A DNA stretch of 64,000 nt from Spirosoma sp. KCTC 42546 (GTDB taxonomy: Bacteria; Bacteroidota; Bacteroidia; Cytophagales; Spirosomataceae). The position numbers and the translations under genes are program-made. Within the stretch, counting starts at the first letter, position 1; every line of letters starts with the position of its first letter. Where the stretch lies: contig NZ_CP041360.1 of assembly GCF_006965485.1 (NCBI RefSeq), positions 4,506,501 through 4,570,500 on the forward strand. The letters are read 5' to 3'. The notes beneath the pieces are model-generated. The model saw nothing but the letters and a program-made list of their open reading frames with translations. It was not told where the DNA came from and ran no database searches. Shown piece after piece: positions 16,329 to 24,538 of the stretch.

Positions 16329-16820
16329 AATCTGTTTCGGTCCAATTTGGAACACCATACTGCCAGTTCGGCCAGAAACCTCCGCCCAGGTCAACTCCTT
16401 GAACGAAACAGCCACAACCTCTCCTTTACTCATGGAGCCAATACTTTGGTGGGTCAGAAATTCGGCCAGATAGGATACATCCGGATTATGTCCCACAATC
16501 ATGGCAGCCTCCGTTGTATCGGGAAGTGCATTAATGGCTGCCAGATAGGCTTTGGGCCCACCTTCATATAATTTTTCATTCAACTGAACCTGTGCCACAT
16601 CATAGCCAACCTGCTCAGCAACAACCTTTGCGGTACTTTTTGCCCTTGGTGCTGGGCTACTTATAATGATGTCGGGCTGAATGCCTTTCTCATGCAAATA
16701 ACGACCGACTCGGGCGGCAGCCATAATACCATCGGAGGTCAGTTCCCGATCAAAATCAGACATAAAGATGGCTCGGTCCTCGGCTTTAGCATGACGGACG
16801 ATATAGAGCGTAATTGACAT
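16320..16820 (-). CDS. sixA: SixA-type histidine phosphatase
   Basis: A 166-residue phosphohistidine phosphatase of the short SixA branch of the histidine phosphatase superfamily. The catalytic RHA (VRHAKAE) is at the N-terminus, SSPAPRAKSTA follows, and the second catalytic His is in VGHNPD. SixA in Escherichia coli removes phosphate from a phosphotransfer His; the target here is unknown. I take the ATG at 16820; an upstream in-frame start at 16871 adds 17 residues not typical of the family. The gene is divergent from asnS. Confidence 0.87.
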   Translation of the reverse strand: MSITLYIVRHAKAEDRAIFMSDFDRELTSDGIMAAARVGRYLHEKGIQPDIIISSPAPRAKSTAKVVAEQVGYDVAQVQLNEKLYEGGPKAYLAAINALPDTTEAAMIVGHNPDVSYLAEFLTHQSIGSMSKGEVVAVSFKELTWAEVSGRTGSMVFQIGPKQIVN

Positions 16821-16942
16821 ACGGATAGGTTTCTCGTTGAGAGGGGTTTTGGTGCAAAAATAGAAGGTCAATTGGCATGTAACTAATTATCCGAGTTTTT
16901 GGGGATTAAAAAATGTCTGTGGGCGATTCGGACGACAATCCG

Positions 16943-16950
16943 TACTTTTG
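16943..16950 (+). promoter_or_regulatory. Candidate -7 promoter box of asnS
   Basis: TACTTTTG matches the Bacteroidota -7 consensus TAnnTTTG and is followed by a C/A-rich start region. Transcription would begin near 16956, 28 bases before the ATG at 16984. This also argues against the longer in-frame start at 16948. No good -33 TTTG is seen. Confidence 0.5.
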
Positions 16951-16983
16951 CACCCACAACCACCATCTGGTCGCCGTTCTAGT

Positions 16984-18423
16984 ATGAGTTATTTACCTAT
17001 TCAGCAATTATTAAAAACTGCCCCGGTCGGCACTACTGTGACCGTAAAAGGCTGGGTGCGCACCAAACGCGAAAGCAAAAACGCCGTTTTCATAGCCCTC
17101 AACGATGGCTCGACCATTAATAATATCCAGGCTGTAGCCGAAGCAGGTCAACTTCCCGAGGAAACATTAAAGCTTATCACAACCGGGGCCTGCGTTGCCG
17201 TTACAGGCCAATTGGTAGAATCGCAGGGTGCCGGGCAAGCCGTTGAAGTCAAAATCAGCGATGTGCTCATCTATGGCCCCGCCGACCCAGACAAGTATCC
17301 GTTACAACCCAAGCGGCACTCGCTGGAGTTTCTGCGCGAGATTGCCCACCTGCGACCTCGTACCAACACGTTCAGTGCCATTTTACGTATCCGGCATGCC
17401 CTGGCGTTTGCTGTCCATAAATACTTTAACGACAACGGATTCTTTTACCTCAATACGCCCATCATTACGGCCTCTGATGCCGAAGGAGCCGGTGAAATGT
17501 TCCGCGTCACGACACTTGATGCCACCAACCCACCTCTTACGGAAGATGGTAAGGTTGATTATAGCCAGGACTTCTTTGGCCGCGAAACCAACCTGACCGT
17601 ATCGGGGCAGTTGGAAGGCGAGTTAGGTGCCATGGCCCTGGGTAAGATCTACACCTTTGGCCCTACATTCCGGGCCGAAAACTCAAACACAACACGCCAC
17701 CTGGCCGAGTTCTGGATGATTGAACCTGAGGTGGCCTTCTATGAGCTGGAGGATAACATGAATCTGGCCGAGGATTTCGTCAAAACCGTTATCCGCTACG
17801 CCATTCAACACTGCGCCGACGATCTGGCCTTTTTGGATAACCGACTGAAAGAAGAAGAAAAAACCAAAAAGAAAGAGGAACAAAGTGAGCTTGGTTTGCT
17901 CGAAAAACTTCAGTTTGTCATTAGCAACGAGTTCGTTCGGTTGACTTACACCGAAGCCATCGACATTCTGGTCAACTCGAAACCCGCCAAGAAAGGTCAG
18001 TTCCAGTATGAAGTAAGCTGGGGTGTCGATTTGCAGTCGGAGCACGAGCGGTATCTGGTCGAAAAACACTTCAAGAAGCCCGTTATTCTAACCAACTATC
18101 CCCGCGAGATCAAAGCGTTCTACATGAAGCAGGACGAAGACGGTAAGACCGTTCGGGCGATGGATGTGCTTTTCCCCGGCATCGGCGAAATCATCGGTGG
18201 TTCACAACGCGAAGACAATCTGGAAAAACTCGAAGCCCGGATGAAGGAAGTAGGTATTGAACCGGAAGCCATCTGGTGGTATCTGGATACCCGTCGATTT
18301 GGGTCAGCACCGCACGCAGGCTTTGGTCTTGGTTTCGAGCGGCTGGTGCTGTTCGTAACCGGCATGGGCAATATCCGCGATGTGATCCCATTCCCACGCG
18401 CTCCGAAAACGGCAGAGTTTTAA
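16984..18423 (+). CDS. asnS: Asparagine--tRNA ligase
   Basis: A 479-residue class II aminoacyl-tRNA synthetase that charges tRNA-Asn. The OB-fold anticodon-binding domain spans about residues 15-105 ([16 protein letters not shown]). The catalytic domain follows, with motif 2 around [19 protein letters not shown] and motif 3 in [11 protein letters not shown] charged lysine/glutamate-rich insertion lies mid-protein (around residue 300). The start at 16984 gives the usual length and lies downstream of the predicted transcription start. A heptamer-type repeat separates it from nuoH. Confidence 0.96.
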   Translation: MSYLPIQQLLKTAPVGTTVTVKGWVRTKRESKNAVFIALNDGSTINNIQAVAEAGQLPEETLKLITTGACVAVTGQLVESQGAGQAVEVKISDVLIYGPADPDKYPLQPKRHSLEFLREIAHLRPRTNTFSAILRIRHALAFAVHKYFNDNGFFYLNTPIITASDAEGAGEMFRVTTLDATNPPLTEDGKVDYSQDFFGRETNLTVSGQLEGELGAMALGKIYTFGPTFRAENSNTTRHLAEFWMIEPEVAFYELEDNMNLAEDFVKTVIRYAIQHCADDLAFLDNRLKEEEKTKKKEEQSELGLLEKLQFVISNEFVRLTYTEAIDILVNSKPAKKGQFQYEVSWGVDLQSEHERYLVEKHFKKPVILTNYPREIKAFYMKQDEDGKTVRAMDVLFPGIGEIIGGSQREDNLEKLEARMKEVGIEPEAIWWYLDTRRFGSAPHAGFGLGFERLVLFVTGMGNIRDVIPFPRAPKTAEF

Positions 18424-18428
18424 TTAAC

Positions 18429-18500
18429 AGTGGAGAATGAAGAGTGAAAAATGAAGAATAACCTATTCATCACTCTTCATTCTTAATTCTTCACTTTTTT
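18429..18500. repeat. Heptamer inverted repeat between asnS and nuoH
   Basis: The stretch reads as 7-mers GAGAATG, AAGAGTG, AAAAATG, AAGAATA, followed by their approximate reverse complements. The best paired core is a perfect 13-bp match (18435-18447 with 18470-18482), and the flanking units pair out of register by one heptamer. It ends in TTTTTT directly before the nuoH start codon, so it could act as the asnS terminator. Confidence 0.75.
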
Positions 18501-19583
18501 ATGCTCGCACTCCCTATTTTCCTGGCAATGGCTTCCGGCTTCGTGGTCGTTGGCGTGTACACCGAACGTAAGATTTCGGCGTTTATGCAGGATCGGCTCG
18601 GCCCCATGGAAACGGGAAAGTGGGGATTGCTGCAACTCTTTGCCGATTTACTGAAACTGCTTCAGAAAGAAGACATTGTGCCCACAGCCGCCGACCGGCG
18701 ATTGTTTCTGCTGGCTCCGGCGGTCATTTTCGCATCAGTATTCGCGGGCTTTGCCGTTCTGCCCCTAACGCCCGATTTGCAGGGGTCAGGCGCGTCGGTG
18801 GGTGTTTTTTACCTGATGGCCATTGTTTCGTTCGATGTGGTTGGCATACTCATGGCCGGTTGGGGGTCTAATAACAAGTATTCCCTGTTTGGTGCCATGC
18901 GATCGGTGGCACAGATCATTTCGTACGAGATACCACTTGGGCTGACCATTCTGTGCGTGGTGATGATCTGTCAGACACTCAACTTGCAGACCTTGAGTTT
19001 CCAGCAGGGCATCTACACCCACGAGACAAACTATCTCTTCGGCCTGAAAGCCCTGGGAGTTGACGTTACGGGCTGGGGTGGAATTTTCTCCTGGAATATT
19101 CTGCGAAACCCATTTCTATTTTTCGCCTACATTATCTTTTTCATTTGTACCCTGGCCGAAAGTAACCGTGCTCCCTTCGACCTGCCCGAAGGTGAATCTG
19201 AAATTGTAGGTGGCTTCCATACCGAATATTCAGGGATGCGGTTCGCGTTGCTTTACCTGTCCGAGTACGCCATGATGCTGCTGGTGTCGTTTCTAGGCGC
19301 TGTATTATTTCTGGGTAGCTGGAACACACCCCTCCCCAATATTGGTCCTGTCCGTCTCGCCGACTGGACAAGTGGCGCACCAGGCACTCTCTGGGGACAG
19401 CTCACGGGCGGATTCTGGCTTCTGTCAAAAGTCTTCTTTGCAGTACTGTTACAGATGTGGGTACGCTGGACACTCCCCCGCATTCGGGTCGATCAGATGA
19501 TGCATTTGTGCTGGAAAGTGCTGACACCAATCGGACTGATTCTTCTGCTTATTTCGGGTGTTTGGCGGCTGTTAATGATTTAA
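18501..19583 (+). CDS. nuoH: NADH-quinone oxidoreductase subunit H
   Basis: A 360-residue membrane subunit of respiratory complex I (NuoH/ND1 family), which forms part of the quinone site at the junction with the hydrophilic arm. About eight membrane spans are visible. The loop ERKISAFMQDRLGP near the N-terminus and the AESNRAPFDLPEGESEIVGGFHTEYSG block are the family's most conserved segments. The gene is alone: none of the other nuo genes is in the 45 kb downstream or the 18 kb upstream. The start ATG directly follows the repeat. Confidence 0.95.
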   Translation: MLALPIFLAMASGFVVVGVYTERKISAFMQDRLGPMETGKWGLLQLFADLLKLLQKEDIVPTAADRRLFLLAPAVIFASVFAGFAVLPLTPDLQGSGASVGVFYLMAIVSFDVVGILMAGWGSNNKYSLFGAMRSVAQIISYEIPLGLTILCVVMICQTLNLQTLSFQQGIYTHETNYLFGLKALGVDVTGWGGIFSWNILRNPFLFFAYIIFFICTLAESNRAPFDLPEGESEIVGGFHTEYSGMRFALLYLSEYAMMLLVSFLGAVLFLGSWNTPLPNIGPVRLADWTSGAPGTLWGQLTGGFWLLSKVFFAVLLQMWVRWTLPRIRVDQMMHLCWKVLTPIGLILLLISGVWRLLMI

Positions 19584-19661
19584 CCATTCGCTTCATTATA
19601 AATCCATGCGCTACACAATCGGCTGGCTCCTGGCGAGCAGCAACGGCTTATTGATGCAGGA

Positions 19662-20237
19662 TTAGACTTGCAGCGATCCAACGTGCCGGTATGTGTTTAT
19701 CATCACGCCTGTTGGGGTAACCTTCGTACTGACTAAAGCAAGTTCGCACGGGTCGACACTGTCCGAAAAAAAGCGTTTGCCCCGCCCCAGCAAGACGGGG
19801 TAGACAAGCAGCACAACCTCGTCGGCCAAGCCCTGGTCCAGCAGGACAGATGTCAGCGTTGAACTTCCCCAGACGATCAGGTCAGGACCGTCCGTTGACT
19901 TGAGGCCGCGAATACCCGCCAGGATGTCCGTGCCTAAGTCCTCAACCGGTCCCCAGGCGAGGCTGTCTGGCCTGTGAGTGGCGACGTATTTAGTCGCAGC
20001 ATTCAGGCTGATCGCGATTGGACTATTCCCAGCCGTGGGCCAGTATTCGGTCCACAAATCATAGGTGTGACGACCAAGTAGCAGATCAAAAGGGTTTCCC
20101 TGTGCTTCAACGACAGCCTCTAACCCAGCCGGACTTCGATAGGATGTCGTCCAATTACCATACACGAAGTTTTCGTCGTTTTCATGCTGGATCACCCCGT
20201 CCAGTGAGATATGTTCTATGATTCTGATGGTTCTCAT
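19662..20237 (-). CDS. Dihydrofolate reductase-family protein (RibD C-terminal type)
   Basis: A 191-residue protein of the RibD-C/DHFR-like reductase fold. It begins with a strand that includes HISLDGVI, then LLLGRHTYDLW, then LIVWGSSTLTSVLLDQGLADEV near residue 130, the segments that build the NADPH site in this family. Such stand-alone proteins are common in Bacteroidota and their substrates are unknown; true folate reduction is unlikely. It is convergent with nuoH with a 78-bp gap and no clear hairpin. Confidence 0.85.
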   Translation of the reverse strand: MRTIRIIEHISLDGVIQHENDENFVYGNWTTSYRSPAGLEAVVEAQGNPFDLLLGRHTYDLWTEYWPTAGNSPIAISLNAATKYVATHRPDSLAWGPVEDLGTDILAGIRGLKSTDGPDLIVWGSSTLTSVLLDQGLADEVVLLVYPVLLGRGKRFFSDSVDPCELALVSTKVTPTGVMINTYRHVGSLQV

Positions 20238-20493
20238 GTTGTTTGTTATTCGTTTACTGTTTGCACAAAGTTAGGCCAGACCAGGGACGCTCATGGGGGC
20301 CAATCGCGACAATATGAGGGCGTCTTTGAGACAATTTGCCCCTGCCCAAAATGAGGCCAGGCCACCGGAGCGGCAACAATGGATACATTTGTAAGTAGGT
20401 CAATCTAATAAAGACGGAAGGTAGAAATCTACTCGGCTTCGTCTTGATAGAAGTACGCGATCAATTACATTAGTCGCCTAAATTGTGCGCATT

Positions 20494-21309
20494 ATGAACT
20501 CCCTCTGGCAACGATTCCGACACCGATTACACGAGATCGTCTTTGAAGCCGACACCTGGGCCGGGCGGGCATTCGATATATCATTGCTTTTTCTGATCGT
20601 ATTGAGTGTGCTTGCTGTCGTTCTGGAGAGTGTTCCATCATTGGCCCGGCCATATGGTCATTTCTTTGACAAAATTGAATGGCTATTTACGATCCTGTTC
20701 ACCATTGAGTACATCCTGCGGATTATTAGTATTCGGAAACCGCTTCGTTACATAACCAGCTTTTTCGGGCTTGTCGACTTGCTGGCTATTTTACCAAGTT
20801 ACCTCGGCCTATTTCTGTTTGGTGCCCATGAACTGGCCGCTGTACGTATACTTCGCCTGCTACGCATATTCCGGATTTTGAAGCTGGGGGAATATACATC
20901 AGCAGCGGCCCTACTTGCTTATTCACTACGCGAAAGCCGAGCCAAAATCACCGTCTTTTTCGTGGCTATTTTCACACTGGTGATTACGCTTGGCGCTATG
21001 ATGTACGTGGTAGAAGGGCGTTCCAACGGATTCGAGAGCATTCCGCTCAGTATTTATTGGGCCGTTATCACCATCACAACAGTTGGTTACGGAGATATTG
21101 TACCCAGTACACCCATGGGTAAGCTCATTGCCACCCTCATTATGCTACTGGGGTATGTCATTATTGCGGTGCCAACGGGTATTGTGGCTGTCAGCTTGAC
21201 GGCTGCCAGTAAAAAGAAGGAAATCTCGACGCAGGCTTGCCCAAACTGTGGCCGTCAGGGCCATGATCCCGACGCGGTGCATTGTAAATATTGTGGTGCG
21301 GCTTTATGA
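20494..21309 (+). CDS. Voltage-gated potassium channel with C-terminal zinc ribbon
   Basis: A 271-residue six-span Kv-type channel. S1-S3 lie in the first 110 residues, S4 is the arginine ladder RILRLLRIFRILK, and the pore carries TTVGYGDIVP, the K+ selectivity filter. After S6 there is a short linker and a rubredoxin/zinc-ribbon-like tail with two CxxC pairs (CPNCG and CKYCG). The first in-frame ATG is at 20494; a GTG nine bases earlier is less likely. Zinc ribbons on bacterial ion-transporter-family channels occur but their role is unknown. It stands alone. Confidence 0.9.
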   Translation: MNSLWQRFRHRLHEIVFEADTWAGRAFDISLLFLIVLSVLAVVLESVPSLARPYGHFFDKIEWLFTILFTIEYILRIISIRKPLRYITSFFGLVDLLAILPSYLGLFLFGAHELAAVRILRLLRIFRILKLGEYTSAAALLAYSLRESRAKITVFFVAIFTLVITLGAMMYVVEGRSNGFESIPLSIYWAVITITTVGYGDIVPSTPMGKLIATLIMLLGYVIIAVPTGIVAVSLTAASKKKEISTQACPNCGRQGHDPDAVHCKYCGAAL

Positions 21310-21429
21310 GTAGTAACCGTTACCGTATAGTACCGAATAATCATCTACTATCCGTACCAATTGAACCAACTAATCCAGTAATGGTTAGACTGGTTTACGA
21401 GCAGCAAGGCGGATATTCCACCAAGTTCG

Positions 21430-21437
21430 TAAATTTG
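21430..21437 (+). promoter_or_regulatory. Candidate -7 promoter box of the PAP2-like gene
   Basis: TAAATTTG matches TAnnTTTG and is followed by GCACCC, much like the asnS promoter. The predicted transcript would have a leader of about 80 bases before the ATG at 21523. No -33 TTTG is evident. Confidence 0.4.
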
Positions 21438-21522
21438 CACCCTTTTACACGTGTTTATGTGCGGTCTTACCAAGAAACAGTTTAATGTTCTCTACATAGG
21501 ATTAGATCTTTTATAGTATTTC

Positions 21523-22182
21523 ATGTCACTTCTTACACCTGATCCTACCGGCGATTTAGCTTGGCAAGCCGCCTGGAAATCACCCATATTCCGCAGAAAG
21601 TTCATCATCGGCATGATTGGTATTATCGCCTTACTGTCGACGTTTTCTTACTTTTTCCGAACCATAGAACAACATACGGGTCCTGTTCTGAACGATTGGT
21701 TAATTGCTCAGATTCCTCCATACGATGTGTCATTGATTATTTTCGGAGTGATCTGGGCAGCGGGTTTACTGATCCTCATCCGTGCCCGTCGGAGCCCCGC
21801 TGTGTTTATGATGTTCATCTACAGCTACATCATCATCACGCTAACCCGTATGATCAGTATCAATCTGGTACCGCTTAATCCGCCAGTTGGCCTGATTCCG
21901 ATGATTGATCCGATCACCAATGCGTTCTATGGCAAGGTGTATATTACCAAGGACCTGTTCTACTCGGGTCATACCTCTACCATTTTTCTGATATTTCTAT
22001 GCCTTCGTGGATGGTGGGATCGGCTACTTATTCTGATCGGTTCACTCCTTGTAGGCATTTTACTACTTGTGCAGCACGTTCATTACACGGTGGATGTATT
22101 GGGCGCCTTTGTATTCACCTATCCGCTCTACCGCCTGGGGAAATGGCTGGCCCTCAGTGGCTGGAATGAACTAAAGTTGTAA
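21523..22182 (+). CDS. PAP2/sphingomyelin-synthase-like membrane phosphatase or transferase
   Basis: A 219-residue protein with about six membrane spans. Its C-terminal half contains FYSGHTSTIF and, 45 residues later, HVHYTVDVLGAF. This SGHT ... HYTxDV pair is the catalytic histidine/aspartate set of the PAP2_C group, which includes sphingomyelin and ceramide-phosphate transferases. The expected reaction moves or removes a lipid phosphate head group at the membrane surface. Many Bacteroidota make sphingolipids, so a role in ceramide head-group transfer is plausible but unproven. It is followed by a heptamer-type inverted repeat. Confidence 0.8.
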   Translation: MSLLTPDPTGDLAWQAAWKSPIFRRKFIIGMIGIIALLSTFSYFFRTIEQHTGPVLNDWLIAQIPPYDVSLIIFGVIWAAGLLILIRARRSPAVFMMFIYSYIIITLTRMISINLVPLNPPVGLIPMIDPITNAFYGKVYITKDLFYSGHTSTIFLIFLCLRGWWDRLLILIGSLLVGILLLVQHVHYTVDVLGAFVFTYPLYRLGKWLALSGWNELKL

Positions 22183-22185
22183 GGA

Positions 22186-22281
22186 AGTTTACGATTTTTG
22201 GTTTACGGTTGGCTGACGCATCAATCGTTTTCGCTGACTCACTGGGGCAGTCACCCAACCGTAAACCTAAAACCGTAAACT
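22186..22281. repeat. Palindrome of TTTACG-type 7-bp units between convergent genes
   Basis: Arms at 22186-22217 and 22250-22281 pair at 29 of 32 positions. The left arm reads GTTTACG, ATTTTTG, GTTTACG, GTTGGCT. It lies between the PAP2-like gene (plus) and the BamA-like gene (minus), and the right arm includes the first bases of the latter's stop codon (22280-22282). Confidence 0.83.
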
Positions 22282-23422
22282 AAAACGCTTCACCCAATTG
22301 AAAATATAGTCCATTCGATAGACTCTGGCCCAGCCCCCAGCCATAGTCGATGCGGAGATTCAATCGTTCTTTCCGATTCAGCGCCAGACGTACTCCCCCA
22401 CCCGCGGAGTACTTGACTTCCTGCAAGTTCAAATCGTTCAGGTGGTCTCCTACATTCCCGAGCCCAAAGAAACCAACAGCTCCCAATCGCCAGAACAGCG
22501 GAATTCGGTATTCAACCTGAGCGACAATCTGGTCTTTGCTCCGAAATCGACCATCGTAGAAACCTCGCATGCTATTCGACCCACCAAAACTGGCTAAACT
22601 CCGCAAGGGCACATCACCCGAGTTAAAGAAGCCATAAGCCTGTATGGCCAGCACCTGCTGCCTGTAGATCGGAATGAATCGCCGGAAATCAATTACATAA
22701 TTTGTATAGCGAAAATCGGACCCCAGCAAGGGGTTAAAGTGGTTGAAATAGACTTGCAGGAACCCACCCCGATCAGGCGCAAAGGCATTGTTTCGCGAAT
22801 CGTAGGTGAGACTAAGGCCCGCTCCCGAAATATGATAGGCATTACGGCCTGGTACCGCTAGCTGATCGAAAAGCTTACCGGGCTGATAATCGATGCTCAA
22901 CAATCGCTGATATTCATAAACTAAGCCAGCAAAAACACGATCTTGAACTTTTCTCTGAAAATGTAGGTAAACATAATACTGTTTGAACGTGTATGACTCC
23001 TCATTTTCATTCGGAGCATTTTTACCAAGACCCCAGAATTTATCGGGGAAGTAACTGTAGGAAAGCTGGTGATTCAGAATAATCCGTTCACCAGGAAAAT
23101 AAGTTGTTCCGTTTATGGCTGCAATAAATTGTTTCCGAAGTGAGTACAGGGCCAGTGCCTGGGTATTCGATGTCCGCGTTGTGAGCGTATCAGAATGCTT
23201 AAATCGAAATGTGAAGGAGCCCGCTACCCCCAATGACCAGTCTGTTTCGATAGATCGGGCGACTAATGGTAAAATTAGCGTATTTCGCGTTCGCAATAAT
23301 TGGTTGGGTATGGGTTGACGCGGTACCGGAATACTATCCGACTGAGCCAATAGAGTACCCTGAATACCCATTAATAAGCTGATTAACAGCAAAACCAACC
23401 TTTTATCAAGTAAAACAGTCAC
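22280..23422 (-). CDS. BamA/TamA-family outer-membrane beta-barrel protein
   Basis: A 380-residue exported protein consisting of a signal peptide (GTG start; hydrophobic residues 8-26, cleavage near LLAQ) and a 16-strand-type barrel of the surface-antigen/Omp85 family, with no POTRA domains. FGGSNSMRGFYDGRFRSKD contains the RGF-type motif of the barrel's lid loop, and the protein ends with a C-terminal Phe, as expected for barrel insertion. Short Omp85 proteins without POTRA are frequent in Bacteroidota; their function is not established. It does not replace BamA, which normally has five POTRA domains. Confidence 0.85.
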   Translation of the reverse strand: MTVLLDKRLVLLLISLLMGIQGTLLAQSDSIPVPRQPIPNQLLRTRNTLILPLVARSIETDWSLGVAGSFTFRFKHSDTLTTRTSNTQALALYSLRKQFIAAINGTTYFPGERIILNHQLSYSYFPDKFWGLGKNAPNENEESYTFKQYYVYLHFQRKVQDRVFAGLVYEYQRLLSIDYQPGKLFDQLAVPGRNAYHISGAGLSLTYDSRNNAFAPDRGGFLQVYFNHFNPLLGSDFRYTNYVIDFRRFIPIYRQQVLAIQAYGFFNSGDVPLRSLASFGGSNSMRGFYDGRFRSKDQIVAQVEYRIPLFWRLGAVGFFGLGNVGDHLNDLNLQEVKYSAGGGVRLALNRKERLNLRIDYGWGLGQSLSNGLYFQLGEAF

Positions 23423-23497
23423 AAGAACTTGAATAACCGTTAATTAAAGTCGTATTAATTAAATTGCGGCAAAGTAATCCTAAAATTGTAAATTTCG

Positions 23498-23505
23498 TAG
23501 ATTTG
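23498..23505 (+). promoter_or_regulatory. Candidate -7 promoter box of the PhyH-family gene
   Basis: TAGATTTG matches TAnnTTTG and would start transcription near 23512, about 90 bases before the ATG at 23601. No -33 element is seen at the expected distance. Confidence 0.35.
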
Positions 23506-23600
23506 GGCGTTTATTAAACCGATTAAGCCTGCGCCTATCCAACAAAGCGCGGTCGCCGGTTGGCATCAACTACGGAACCTCCGATTTGTAAACCACCGAT

Positions 23601-24416
23601 ATGAGCAAATTAAACTTGCCGCCCTTTAAACTGGGCGAAACAATTACCCCGGAACAACGCCAGTTTTTCAATAAACATGGTGTCATCGTTTTCCGTAACT
23701 TCATTGAACCCGAAACAGTTAAACTTTTTATCAGCGAAGTTGAACGAATCGAAAAAGAGTGGCTGGCCGAAGGGCGCGATAAAGTGAATGGCGTACCCTT
23801 GAAGTTTGGCCAGGATGAAGCCGGGAACCCCATGATTCAGCGGATGTGCTTTTTATCACAGCATAGCAAAGCACTCCACGAATTTTTGCAGGACCCACGC
23901 CTTCAGGCCGTTGTTGATCTGCTTCAGCCGTATGAAGGGCGAATTGCCGAAATTGAAAAAGATGGGCTTATTCTGAACCATTACATCCGCACTCCAAACA
24001 GTAAGTTCTCACAGATGGGCTGGCATACCGATAGCCCGCGTGATATTTTCCTGGGTCAGCGTATTATGCCGATGCTCAATGTAGGCATCCACCTCAACCC
24101 TACCCCCTACGAAAACGGAGGGCTACGTGTTATTCCGGGCACGCACAAACAGGGTATCTTCAAAATGTTGTTCCGCAAAAAATATTTTGTGGATAACGAC
24201 CCCGACAAACACGAAATTGGTTTCGACATGAACGCGGGTGACCTATCGGTACACGATGGACGGCTTTGGCACCGGGCGCAGCAGTCTCCCTTTGTTGGCG
24301 AAGCAAGTCGTCGGCGTGTGATGTACGTACCAGTTGTTACGGGTAAGTACATGCCTAAGAATGAGCACAGCAAAACGCCATTCTACCACCGCTTCATTTC
24401 AAAAGTAAACATTTAA
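23601..24416 (+). CDS. Phytanoyl-CoA dioxygenase-family protein
   Basis: A 271-residue Fe(II)/2-oxoglutarate-dependent oxygenase of the PhyH family. The iron-binding HxD is in GWHTDSPRD and the distal His in VHDGRLWHRAQ. An Arg-rich stretch after it (RRRVMYVP) fits the 2-oxoglutarate anchor. Members hydroxylate varied small molecules, so no substrate can be named. The first ATG gives full length. It is followed by a large palindrome and then an SDR gene on the same strand; whether the two are co-transcribed depends on whether the palindrome terminates. Confidence 0.87.
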   Translation: MSKLNLPPFKLGETITPEQRQFFNKHGVIVFRNFIEPETVKLFISEVERIEKEWLAEGRDKVNGVPLKFGQDEAGNPMIQRMCFLSQHSKALHEFLQDPRLQAVVDLLQPYEGRIAEIEKDGLILNHYIRTPNSKFSQMGWHTDSPRDIFLGQRIMPMLNVGIHLNPTPYENGGLRVIPGTHKQGIFKMLFRKKYFVDNDPDKHEIGFDMNAGDLSVHDGRLWHRAQQSPFVGEASRRRVMYVPVVTGKYMPKNEHSKTPFYHRFISKVNI

Positions 24417-24422
24417 GTAATT

Positions 24423-24538
24423 ACGAATTACGACCGCACGGGCGGCCCCGGTACGAGTTACGATTTTCGGCACTTCATAAATCGTAATTTGTACCGGGGC
24501 CGCCCGTGCGGTCGTAATTCGTACATCGTAATTCGTAA
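24423..24538. repeat. 44-bp-arm palindrome with ATTACGA heptamers around a GC-rich core
   Basis: Arms at 24423-24466 and 24479-24522 pair at about 42 of 44 positions with a 12-base loop. The ends of the arms are heptamers (AATTACG, ACGAGTT/ACGATTT). The centre of each arm is a non-periodic GC-rich 22-mer containing CGCACGGGCGGCC. After the right arm the heptamers continue (CGTAATT, CGTACAT, CGTAATT, CGTAAAT) right up to the SDR start codon at 24539, which they supply. Confidence 0.87.

Noticed and set aside
12038..24538. CRISPR array made of the periodic repeats
   Set aside because: The units are 7 or 9 bp, contiguous and degenerate, with no unique spacers of 25-40 bp, and no cas genes are nearby.
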